From Acanthaster planci (Eukaryota > Echinodermata > Asteroidea > Valvatida > Acanthasteridae): DNA of 64,000 bases. Made by a program: the position numbers and the translations under genes. Positions 43,338-56,000 of this stretch are shown in pieces (the first letter of the stretch is position 1; each line of letters starts with the position of its first letter). The notes under the pieces are model-generated. The model was not told the DNA's origin. It worked only from the letters and a program-made list of their open reading frames with translations, and ran no database searches. The DNA lies in contig NW_019091458.1 of assembly GCF_001949145.1 (NCBI RefSeq), positions 22,857-86,856 on the forward strand. The letters run 5' to 3'.

Positions 43338-43860
43338 AATTAAACATGGTATAGGATGACGCAAGCTTTATACTCAATTAATTGCAATTGTAAGTATCAA
43401 TAAGAGTAAAATATGTATGACCTTCGTCAACTTTTTTTAAAAATTAACACGCAGCACACTCAATCAGTTCAAGATAAGTGCTTTTTAACCTCGTTCCCAT
43501 GGCGTGATCTTGCCTGTAAAAATCTTATGCCCTCTTTTATACTTCCTCCGTTGGCATGTAAAGAAAATTAATTGTAGGAATGAGACACTCAATTATGTAC
43601 TCGACTGCAAATAAAATCCCCTTGAAGAAGAAACCTTTCTTGACATTTTCATTGTATCAGGGAAATTGGCTGGTTTACTTCCCTCACAGGGTTGCGCATA
43701 AAATGCACCGCCTGTTTGCCATCCAATCCCATGGTGCACTGAGAATGTTACAAAGGTTCCTGCAAGTCAGTTCTTCCCCCCCCACGCAGCCGGGTTTCAG
43801 GCAAGGAGTGTGTACCCCATGGAAACGAGGCTGACATTCCACCTGCTCTGAAGTCATCCA

Positions 43861-44027
43861 TCATTTCCTCTTCCCCATTCGTCCGTTCCACCTCCCCTTC
43901 TGCTTCTGGCCCCTCCCCTTGTTGCGTCCCCCTTTACGCCGGGTTGGTTGCTCAGCAACCGGGAGGATCTTATCCTCGTCGGCATCTTCTCCCTCCTCAA
44001 AGGGCATCTTGTCCGCCTCCTCGGTGT
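43861..44027 (-). CDS. TRANK1: Right TRANK1-like gene, last exon (basic tail)
   Basis: From cattttttttcag|ACACC to the TGA at 43861-43863. An acidic stretch (EEADKMPFEEGEDADED) is followed by RRKGGRNKGRGQKQKGRWN and a terminal KRK. The basic, glycine-rich end could serve nuclear import or nucleic acid binding. Vertebrate TRANK1 also ends in a basic tail. Confidence 0.88.
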
Positions 44028-47000
44028 CTGAAAAAAAATGCGAAGGACAAATGTGATGCAGGAACTGCGAAAAAAGACAGAAGCCGTCATGCACAGGTAC
44101 AGCTACACGAGTCAACCTTTGAACAAATAGTGAAAATAACACTTCTCTTTGCACACACAAAGTCAACTAATAATGTGTTGGTAAATGGAAAAGATGAACA
44201 CACCGAAACACCATAAAAAAACCTGACTCTATAAAAAAACCCTCTCTTCTATTAACATGTGCGTGACTGTGGCATCATTGTAATAATGACATATCCAGCA
44301 AGTAGTCTATTCAGTCTTTTTGGCGGGCTATTACTTTCGCAGTAACTTCTGCATGATCAGAAGCAGAACTACAGAAGGCAATGTGTGGCCCACTCACATG
44401 ACAAGTGGGGTCAGCTTATGACAACCAGTTTTCAACAGAATGTGCACAAATACCATGCATTCAACCCAGTGTGTCTAAATCGCTTGGCTACAGCTGGAAA
44501 TGACACGTGTATGAAGCCTATGCTTGTACCTTCCAAAGTGTGTCTAAATGTGGCCAAGCAATTTTTGATGTGGCCTCATGTTGTCATTTGTGTATAATAC
44601 TACCCATACCAGAGTCTACGGTCTTGTCCTGATGCTCTGCCGCCCTCTGTTGTTCCAGTTTCCTTTTGCTGTTCTCAAAGCCCTTCTTCAGCTGATCTAC
44701 CGCGTGCCTGACATCCGCCAGCTTCTCAAATGCACGCTGGTTTTGGATCTCTGTCATCTTGCTTGCCAGATCCTGCCTGCGTCTTGACAAGTCCTGTCAA
44801 CCGAGAAATGGGCTTTAGTCATCAGATATTAAACCCTTTTGAAAATTGCTCCCAAAAGCCATTTTTTTAATGCTCTGAAATGGGAAGGAGCTTGTCTATT
44901 TTGCCTTACTTTGCAAAACATTATTTGGACAGTAAACGTAATACACGACTCTTTACCCACAATTTGGAACTCTTCTATAGTTTGCCCCATTGCATTATCT
45001 TCATTCAAAAAGCCAAGTCTTTAGAAAAAAAAATCCACTGAGATCACCTCGCTTTTTATTCAAGATGGTTGACTCGTGAATAAGGCCAAATTAAACAAAA
45101 ATGTCAGGGCATTTTTTTGCCACTTTGGTCAACAGAATAGGTAGAAGTTTCACTGAGGACTTCTAAACACCTGGCAATTTCTGTGTGCAGTATGGGGTGA
45201 TGTGTACATGCCACGGACGTCAATGACAACTGGCACGTTGCACTTCTGTTACGTGTATCATGAACTTTCATTGTACATGTAACGTAAAAAGGAAAATGTC
45301 ACAGCCTTATGACCATCAAAAGAAAACAAATCACCTGAGACTCTACTACTTACACTAAGTAATACAAGTGATACAGGGGAGATGGACTGTTCTACAGAGA
45401 GTTCACACAGGGGGTCAGGGTATGTGGAAGAGGGGGGGTGGGGGGAAGACGGTTGGGGAGGGGGAATATGAGACTCATACACAAAGAGAGGGCTCAACTG
45501 GAGAGAAACAGCCTACCTTGAACGTGACCTAGATATCTGCAGGGATCTACTGCATCATGGCTAAAGATCAGGAGACTATTACAACAGTCTGGAGTGTTAC
45601 CATATTTGGACGGCCTATTATGTCACAAGTCTCATGCAATCTGACCAATCACAAGGCCTGTTCTAGCAGCCCGCAGCAGATTGTGGGTGTTTCCATGCTA
45701 CAGGGTGCTTTCCTTAAATATTGCAGCATATAGAACAAAAATTTCTGTTTGCAAAAAAAATTTGATTGGCTGTGCAAATGAAACAAATTACAGCCACCAA
45801 CTAGAGTTTCTAAAACATGTTTGTACCCACCTGATTTTTAATTTCATTGTTGTCAACTTGAGATATTAAATGTTGCATTTGGATAAAAATTGCTGTATCA
45901 GTGAGACAACGTCACTATGCCCACATGTGGTATACTCCTGACTGTGTAAGCCAAAACTGAAGTCCGAGGCCTGGACCAATCAAACATACCTCTTCAAAGT
46001 ATTTGAATTGGCCTGAATCTCCAGGGTTTTCTCCTGTCAGGCTAGGGAAGCGAAGCTCCTTTAGCAATTTGTCCACATCTGTCAGGGGAAATCCATGACA
46101 AATATCCTGCTATAATTTGCTGTTTTAATTCTCTGCCAGCAGCAGTGCTTTGCACCCCTATCAGCCAATCAAATAAGCTTATCAAAGACGTAAATGCATG
46201 GACCACCAGATGGCATTCAAAACTACATGACCATTTTGTGATCTGCGCGGCACCTGACTAAAATCAAAACTGTAAACAAATTCACATCTAGGTATAAGGA
46301 ATTTACGCACAGTTGAAGAATCCCAGCCATAAAATTCCATGAAGCCATTTTTTTGATTAAAAAACCCTCTATTTATTGTAAATTCTAAACAATGCGGTCG
46401 TAACACTTGAAAAGAAGAGAAAACGGTACTGAAGAGCACAGAGGTGAATTTGGGACCACAGGTAAACAAATGCAGGCAATTTGAGAACGTTGCGTATAAT
46501 GCACATTGAATGCCCTGTCATCCACCATTTCGCCCACTGTTTGCCCATACTTTTCCACATCAGTTATGCGAGCGAGACTGTTTCTGTGAGCTTAATGTTG
46601 ACATCTACAGTTATTGCAAACAGCCATTGGTGGATTCCTATTGGTTAAAGGGGGATACCACCCCCCCCATCAAAAAGGTGGGAGGCAAAAGAACAAAATG
46701 CAATGGGTAGAGGAGGGACTCTCTCATTTCCCTTCTTACCAAAGCGTGTAAAAGGCCCCAAAATTTAACCCTACCTCTGAGAGAGGCCATAAAAGGTTAC
46801 ACAAAGAAATTCCCAACTTCTTCCCCCCCCCCAAGAATATTTAGCCCTCAAAAAATTTGGATCTGGATTCACCCTTGTACACAGTCTACAGCCTCACCTG
46901 TGATCAACGGATAGACCTCATCCCTGAGCATGTACCCGTACTGCAGGAATTCCTGGTGTCTTTGTTTGTGGAACTCCGTCGACTCGTGCTCCTCCTGGGT

Positions 47001-50000
47001 GGGTAGATCATCTTTACTGTCTGCTTCTGGCTCAGGCTCTTGATCTGTCTCCACAGAGTCATCTTCACCTGCTGCAGTGAAAGACACACCACGAAAGGGT
47101 ATGAACTGTTAATCTTCAACAAGCATCAGTCTGTCTCTGATGCTATCACCTCCAAAATCTCTAGTCATTTTGAGGGAATTCCATGGTGAATGCAAAGTTT
47201 GGTGGAACATTTGGTGGGTAGGTATGGTTTCTGTATATGTAGTTATTGAGGCAGTTTGAGAAAGGTAAACACAGAGAGAATGGGGATGACAGTATCAGCA
47301 TCATCACATACCTGCATCATCTCCGTCCTGGACTTCTTCAGCTGCATCTCTTGGCTCAGGCCTCACCTCCTGAACTTCCCGCAGACGGACATTGCAGATG
47401 GTGCAGCCGGTGGGGATGTGCTGGAACTCCACCAGCTGTTGGGAGACCCAGCCAGCGGCGGTTGTCTCCGACTTGGCCTCAACTTCTGGTTTGACTGTGA
47501 GAGTGATATAGGCGCATGACCTCAAGAGGGCAGCCAGACGGAGAAGCCTGTTAGCTTTCAGGACTCTCCTGATAATCTTTGCAGCCCTCTCCTTCTGCAG
47601 AGTCTCCTGTTCCTGCTGGATCTTGGCAGCTTCTTCGCTGGACACTTCCAGGCGAAGCTCACCTTCCTCTTCTGAATTGTCGCCAGAGCCTTCCCCTTCC
47701 CTGGCCACATCCTCATCTTTGTCCTCAAAGTCTCTACCTCTCTGATGGACATTGCCCTCGGCCAGTTCAGTGAAGACGGTTGGAGACTTTGAACGGAGCG
47801 TTTCAAAATGCACATCATCAAAATTTTTGATCTTCAATTTGTGGAATTCCAGTCCAGGAGCACCCCGGCGAGGCATGTGAGGACTCCACGTGCATTCTCG
47901 GAGATACTCGTCATCGCGGGCGGCCAGCAGCTTCTCCAAGATTTGAAGGGCATTGCGACGACTCTGGGCCTTATTGACATTACAGAGAGCAGTGTGGACT
48001 CTCTTTGGGAGATGCTCTTCTGATGGAGCGATGGACTGCAGCGCTTCGCGCGTGTCTCTGATGATCTGGGCAGGTAGGGCCAGCCCAGCATTGCACAACA
48101 TCACAAGCACCAGGACCAGTGTGCGCTCTGCCTCTCCAGTGTGTATATACTCGACGCTGGAGAAGGCATCGGCCAGGACATTGAAATCTCTGCCTGACCT
48201 GGTAGTTCCGCAAATCAGGCTAACTAGACGACATGTCTGGCCACGAGTGTCCTTATTGACTGCTGAGTTACTCACAGCACTGTACATTGCATGTCCTTGT
48301 CCTGGACAGCAAATAGCATCTAGGAACCCAGCCTGAGCAAGGTAACTCGCTGGTATGGCAACAGAGCACTGCTGAATCTTTGCTCCCAAAGCTAACATCA
48401 TGGTGACTTTAGCCTCTATCAAGGCCACTGTGTTACTTATAGATGGCAACAGAGGATCCACTGGCTTGTTGGCTAGGGTGCCCATGAAGCGATTAAATGA
48501 ACTAAGAGATTCCAAAGCATCACGATTTTTATAAAGACTTGCAAAGGAATCTAAATGACGCCGCTTATAGCTTAAGAACCCCTTGCGGGGATCATTATTA
48601 AACAATGGATGCATTCCTAAAGGTTGAGGATGCTTCCATCTGTCTTTCTTTTGCCAGTTTAAGCAGTCAACTTCCTCTTGCTTCACCAAGTTCTCCATGA
48701 CTGTCGGTTTTTCTCCTATCAGCAGGTAAATATTGTGACACATGAGGTACAAGTCAGTGTCTGTCCTGAGCCTTCGAGCATCAACCTCCTTCCGTTCACT
48801 CTCGGCGAAGGCCTTCAACTGCTTCTCCACTGCAGTGTGTCGGACAAGCCTCAGAAACTTCTGCATCGCTGAAGCTGTTTCACCTATGAAACGCTGGTGA
48901 CAGTGCTCAGGGAAGAAGACATCATACAAAGCCTTGCACTTCTTGGCACTCTTCCCTTGACTGCGTTTTATCTCCGCCACGAGCTTGTCCGCGGACTTGA
49001 AGTTGGACAACTTGGAGGCCTTCTCAAGGATACTGTCAATTTCAATCAGCTGGACCAAACAGCTCACCCGACCTTCCACATGGTGGAATTTGTACGGTTC
49101 ATGGAGTTGCTGGCAGGTATCTGCAGGTTTTGAGCATGGGATCCCGATCACATAATCACTGCACTGTGTCAGCTTCTGCATTTCCCCGCGAAGGAGTTCA
49201 CGAGCCCCCTTCACCCACCACAGGGCTCTAGGTATTAGGCAACACCTAGCAATGGCTTCTCGAGCTTTCTCAGCCTTGATGTAGCTCACTTGCAGCAGAC
49301 TCTTGTCCAATGCGGACAACACTCTTGCTCCTTCACATCTTTGGATGCAGAGCATTCCTTCTTCTCCTGGAGCCAAGCCAAAGAACTCCTCGCATAATCG
49401 CCTCTGTCGCTCCTGCTCAGGACTGGTGCCAACAAACAGAGCACAGATCAGCTCCAGGAGGTTCTTCAGCTGCTGGAAGACCCGGCCTTTGATGGAGGTG
49501 GCGCTCGGCAAGGACAGCTTGATCAGATGATCAGTGCATTCTGACTCTCCAGCTGTGTGCGACATCCTGTTGAAGGCAATATTTGCTTCTCGGATCTTGG
49601 CGGCATCCTTCTTTAGTTGGCCCAGCAGGAGTTGCGTCTCGGCTTTTCTAACGGAGTCACCACATCTGGTGAACAGACTCTCTGCCTTTGTGAGGAGGGA
49701 GATGGCAGCAGTCTGGTCCTCAGCACTGCCTGGCTCAAGAAGCAGCTTCCTAGCCTGGCCCAGTCGACACTCTGCAACAAACTCTGGATGGTTTGAGGAT
49801 TCCAGGATGGTGCATGCTTCCTCTAGCTTGCCCTTTTAGGAAAAGTTATTCAAATTATTGAGAAGTTCCAAAATGTTGCTTCAAAACTCAGGTTCTTGAC
49901 ATCAAGATGACATCACAAAAGCTTTGCCACTGAAAAAACAAATCTTTAATAAAGCTGACTTAATAAGAACGTTACGGTGGTAAAGTTGCCACTTTGTGAT

Positions 50001-53000
50001 GGGGTCACGCGACCAATCATTACATCATCATGATGCCGCTGTTTTGGTGCACTTAAGAAATGAGGTCTTTGTTTAGGCAAAGTTTCATCAAGAACAGAAT
50101 TCTAATGTGACTAAATGAAGTCATGCATAGAAAGGCTCTGTGCAAAGTCTGTGATTTAAGTGAAAAACAAAGAAAACAAAGAAAAGAGAAGAAAACTGTG
50201 AAACTTTTTTCAAACAGAAAAAAGGCATAGCATCTTTGAGGTACCTGCGTGGTACTGTAGTGCATTGGGAATCTAAAACACAACTAGCATTCAAAAAAGT
50301 GGTAGTTTTCTTGACATGTCTGAAATGTACCTGCTCTCTAAGAATTTTGGCCGCATCCAACAGACGTCCTCCATCTTTTAGCATCTTCACAGCTTCTGCA
50401 AACAGCCCCCGCTTACGAAGGAAGTCCACCCTGGCCTCAAAATGGTCCAGTTGCTCCAAAGCGTCCAGCATCTGGCCAGAGTCTCCATTTTTAAAGTGGT
50501 ACTCGGCCGACTTGAAGATCAACTCGCTCAGAGTGTGGGTGGACCTGAAAATAACACAAATTCAGGGGGACTCATCATTGAAGACCCTAACTCTGACCAG
50601 GCCAAGGCCTAGACATATTCATTTCTGAACTCTGGCAACACAGCCTGGAAGGCCAGCATTGAGCTACATACTCAACAGGGAGCTGAGAGGTCTTTTTTAG
50701 GAATGCTCAGATGTCATGAGCCTAATAAGCAGAGGTAGCCATATATCGGCACCTTGGAAAGACAAATACTGTCTGATGTTGCATGCATTACAAATGCTGT
50801 ATCATTATAACAATTGTTATAGTTGAACAGAACAAAATCAGTGCAGTCTGACTATTTTGGACAAAGGGTAGGACAGTATAGACAAAAAGGTACCGACCCA
50901 TTTTGTGAGATGTTACTGAAGACAGGCAGTGCAAATGGGTAGACATAAGAATAAAAGAGGTCCAAGCTGCAAAAGACTTTGTACAGTTCTTTCATGATAC
51001 ATCAATGGTTTGTAACAGATTGCATCGAGGGGGAATTCATACATGGCATTATGGTAAAATGGCAAACTTCAAAACATCAACTACGGTAAATTTCAATGCA
51101 AAAATAGCTGCAACACAGAGGTTTCTGTCTGCGATGACATCACACTTTAGCTCATAAATATGCAAACTTGAATTAGCATGAAATTCAACAAGGCACCAAA
51201 ATGACACAACAATTGAAAATCGAGTGAAACAGGGCACAAAAAGAAGCAATGACAGGAACTGCATTCGAAAAGAAATGAACTTGCACCAGCTCTTTAATAA
51301 GAGGAAATAACTTGACATGGGGAGAAATTTGCACATCCTCTAAGAGGGCACAAAATGGCGTCCACTTACCCCGGCCGTTTGACATGTTTTGGGAGGGGCT
51401 TCCCTTTCTTCTTCAGCTCCTGCTCGAAGCGTTTGAACCGATCGATGACATCAAGGGCCTTGGTGTGCAAGCCCACGCTGCACAGAAGGTCCAGTGCCTT
51501 GGCGTAATCCTTCATCAGCTCCAGGCAGCGGCAGGCGTCGCTCACGCGGTTCAGCCGCTTCTCGTAGATCTTGGCTGCCTTGGAGAACTGCGGGCAAACA
51601 AACAAAGAGTCAGTCATTTCCAACTTGATCCTACTCTGTCAAGATCCAGCAATCCATGTGTATCTTTTGGGCAGTTTCATGGTTAGAGTGATGTTGCACT
51701 GCAGCAAAAATGATGGGCTCCTATTGTGAGTATCAGGGGCACATTCAACAGCACATTACTAGGGCAAGTTCGATTTTTCCCTGGTAACCCATGCCCGAGA
51801 TATACCCTGGGAACCAGGCAAATTTAACCAGTAGTTGACAAATGGTCATCGTTCGAACTTTCCCTTATATACCGACCTAGGCATATCATCAGTGGTAAAG
51901 GTATGCAGGTTATGTCAAGCATGGCCTGTCATTTCCAACCCAATGCCCATGCTGCTCTCCATACAACAATGATGTCCAATAGTTGCAACATTTTCCAGGA
52001 CCCAACACTCCAAAAATACACTTTTTTTAATCCAAGCAACACCATAACTAACCCCAGGAAATTCTCCAAAAAGAGAAAAGTAGAGGTGCTACTGTTTTGT
52101 AAACAAATTCAAGAGGTTTGGTCTTTTAAGCCTGCTACTGAGGACTGTGACTGTCTTGATGTCCTCAGGATCAGCTGCTTGATCATTTTAATCAGTTTGT
52201 GTATCACAATAGTTTAGGAAAATCCCCTTGTAGGCAGAGAAAAAATTTCAGGTTTGATAGACAAAACACTCTTCCTTCTTTTTCCTTCAGGGAGATTGAT
52301 CACATGTATTTCAAATACAGTGACAGAGATAGGATATAAGCTAGGGGACCATACTTTGACATATAGTTGCAGATAAGGAAGTGATGATTTCATGGTATTC
52401 CTTCGATATGACCGAGCAGTACAGTGTTCTGAAAATCAGATTACATTTTACAGGCATTGTTTACAATGAAAATGAATGCCAGATTGCGTCAATCAAACCG
52501 TCAAACCTCTAAAAGGGTCAGTTCCATTTAAACGTTTGAAAAATATGTAAACGAATTTGGAACTTTTTTCGTTTAAACATGTAAACATCCTACCCTTAAT
52601 AACAAGTCACAATAATTCCTTCCACATCCTTCCTTCTGAGCAAGAAGTCAGCAGGGCAAGGTCAGTTATGTTCCACACTTAACAGAAGTTTGACCCTAAA
52701 CGGCATTCACATATTGCACTTTTTTCAATCTACTGTTGTGCATCTGAAAACCAATGAGAACCTTTCCATTACTGGTCTCTGTGATTAACATCTAATTTAC
52801 GAAAACCTGATGTTACATACGCGTCAAAAAGAGGACTTTCTGTGGACCTTGTAATGAATTATATCGGAAGGATGTGTAAGCGTGGGTACCATCCTAAAAA
52901 CTGAACAGCACTGGTAGGGAATGGGCTCACCTCTCCCTGCTTCTCCAAAAGCTGTGCCAGCAATGCAAACTCCCTGGCGTTGTAGAGGCAGTTGACTGCC

Positions 53001-56000
53001 ATCCTGCTGCTGCCACACTTGAGGAAAAGGCTGGCAGCCTGCAGGAATTTCTCCCGCATGGCGTGCAGCTGGTCTCGCATGCGCTCGGCCTCCATGGCCT
53101 GGTGGTGCGCCCGAGCAAGCAGTTCCCTCTTCTCTGTTTGTTTTTTGTGGAGAGCAAACGAAAAAGCCATTAAAGAGTGAAACCATTTCTGGCCCTTTCA
53201 CACTTGGCCTGCTGCTCTTCAACAACGTACATTCATAAACACTGTATACTCGGTGTTGTCTGAGGGCTTGTAACAACAATATGAAAGCTTTAATACTCAG
53301 ATGGAACTCAAACCACGACCCCTTGTGTACTAGTGCAGATGTCTTAATAATACTACTCGACCACCCTATCTGCCAGGGTTGGCTGGCTGGAATAAGCAAC
53401 TGAGTAGTGGTGTGTGTGTGTTTATGTATATATATATCTATCTATCTGTTCCATTTGCTGTCTGGTGTTTCAATAAATACATGTACAAAAGAATTTATGA
53501 CTTTTGCTTTGAAAGAAGATCAGAGGCTAAATGTACAGAAGTCAAGAGGGATGTGGTGACTGAATGTGTTTTCTGCTTCCCGTGTACGTCTCAGATGTGA
53601 CATAATATGGGGTATCCTAACATGGGGAGGTGCTCTTACTTTTTAGCATTGTAGTTGAGACGGTCACGAGACCAGCCACAATTAAAAGAATAACCAATGA
53701 CACAGAAATGCTTGCGTCACAGGTTATTTGAATAGCCGGTGACTTGAATTCAGCCTGGTAGTCCTCATATCAGTCTTTTCATGCTCTTAAATGGGTCTCG
53801 ACTACAACGATGGAACTTTTACTTCCGGGACGAACATAAAAAATAATGCCACGTGAACAGGCTCATAAATATACATGACTTGAGGAGTTCATAATATGCA
53901 AGGCCCGCCTACCATCCCCGCCGCGTTGGTAGCACTCAGCAGCCACCTTCCAAAGCTTGTTCTCAAAGAAGTAATGGCCACGCTGGATCCACTCCCACGA
54001 ACTGGATTTCTCCACAAACATAGCATCCAAATCTGAAACAAAAACAATAACTCTTGGTGAGCGGCAATCCAAGATCGTTGCAGAATAACATTTATATGGA
54101 AAATTGAATACAGAAAAAGGCTGCTACAAGTAAGATATGAAGCTTTGCATGGTGGAAGAGACATGAGAAATAGGTTTGCGGGTACACCATGGAATCAATC
54201 TCTGTGGGCAAGGTGTGGTTCTTAAAAGAACCGGTGAGTGTTAACTCGACGTTTCGGCCGGTGTGCTCTGCTGCTGGGTGGGTGCCTGCCTTTATGGATG
54301 CTAAGTGCAGCCTGCAGCTTGTTGGGTGCTAAGAGACTGATTCCATGGTGTACCCACAAACCTATTTCTCGAGGCCGCTATACCTAACACCTCTGTACCA
54401 AACAATCAGGTATACCTAACATTCCCCTTGGCTCCTACATTTTCTACACACTTGTAATACCAAACAGTGAAATTTTGTCCTGATTTTTCTTGCTATCGGC
54501 ACTACACCTGCGTGTTTATAGGCCTCCTGAGGGTGTTTGTACAGTATCAAGGCAGAAGCAGTTAGGACTGATGGAAACCAGTCACAAGTTTAATAAGCAA
54601 AATCTCACTTGCAAATGAACAGCCAACACGTGGCACGGTGAGTATCGTTCATGGACACATGTACAATGTACATGTACAATACAGGTGGGTGCAAGAGTCA
54701 TGTAAACCAGAACATCTCACTTTGCCCGTTGCCACCAATCAACAAACACATGCATGACTGCATATTTTCAAAGTAAACATCCTGCAATGTTCCACGAACT
54801 CACCAGGGCTTTCGACGTCTTGCTTGGTGTCAGGCCCGATGCCTTTGACCAATTTCAGGCACCGAAACAGCTCAAACATCGGTCCTCGCTTGGTCTCGTC
54901 CTCGTCAAAGATCCAGACGTTGACCCTGGCTCTTGTGATGGCTGTGTAGAGATACTTCAGCTCGGAGTTCAGGACCTGGCATTAAGAAAAGTACAGAACT
55001 TCCTTTAGTGTGTAATTTTAAGTGACATTTCGAATTTATTTCAAAGATTCTCTGGACAGCGAAGTATGGACATCACAACATTAACATTTTATACTGAACC
55101 AAGACAAAACACACTGAAGGTCTGACTCACGTGTATTGCAGACTTTGAATGGTCCTTAGGTATTTCAAGGTATCAAAAATAGTGAATTACATTCTTTGTT
55201 AGGGAGTGCATAAACTAGCACAAAAATGCCTTGGGTTTGCCAAAAGTCCTTTTCAGGGTTATTTGCAGCAAAATCAAGCAAAACAGTCTCACGGACATCC
55301 TCAAGAAAACGAAATTTTGATGTGTACATCCCGTGAATGCATTCCTAGCACAATCTGTAGGTGTGTGATTCGTTTTCTTTTCAAATAAATGTGAAATAGC
55401 TGTAGCCACTCACTTAACCACTTGCTGCCCGGGTTAATTCAAAGTTGCATGACATAAAACCGGGGGATTTTCAAGATTTTTCATTTTCAAAATTCTTCAG
55501 AAAATCATAAGTACATTTACTGGACGTTTATACCCACACGAATGACTGTCTAGTAAATGTACTTTAATCTGACAGACAACATCTATTGATGCCTGAGTAT
55601 TTCAGCCAGGCCTGCCACCTGGTAAAAAGAGCCTAGATTGTGTGATGTTACATAAATTTCTTTGTTCCCGAAACTGGCACAGTGGGCAGCTGGCGTCTTG
55701 TCTATAGGGGCCAGATTAGCGTGCAGCTCATCACTGCAGCGCTTTTGTCACCGGTGGTAATCCACTCGCACTGAATGCCACAAACAGTGGTATAATCTTT
55801 CAAAACAATGACAAATTTCCTCTGCTATTGACAACTGAAAGAATGTTAGCATTTCCCAGCAGCTCGGTCTTTTGTTCGAAGTACAGTCTTTTGTTATAAG
55901 GCCAAGCTCTTTTGTCCAGCTTCGAGTATAAAGCCTATGTGACCAAAACCAGGCACCCCGGCAGGAAATGGTTAATACCTAATACTCTGGAAGTTTTTTT

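Larger units (their letters stand above)
39434..43860. other. Convergent intergenic region and 3' UTRs
   Basis: The space between the stops of MRPS35 (plus) and the right TRANK1-like gene (minus). It contains the MRPS35 3' UTR with its polyadenylation signal, the perfect palindrome at 40243-40313, and AT-rich sequence. For the minus-strand gene, candidate AATAAA hexamers lie at 43332-43337 and 42886-42891. No convincing gene in between. Confidence 0.55.

Noticed and set aside
43580-43834. Plus-strand open frame just beyond the right gene's stop
   Set aside because: No homology, and it lies in the 3' flank of the minus-strand gene.
47953-48336. Plus-strand open frame of 127 codons
   Set aside because: Antisense shadow of the giant TRANK1 exon; no family resemblance.
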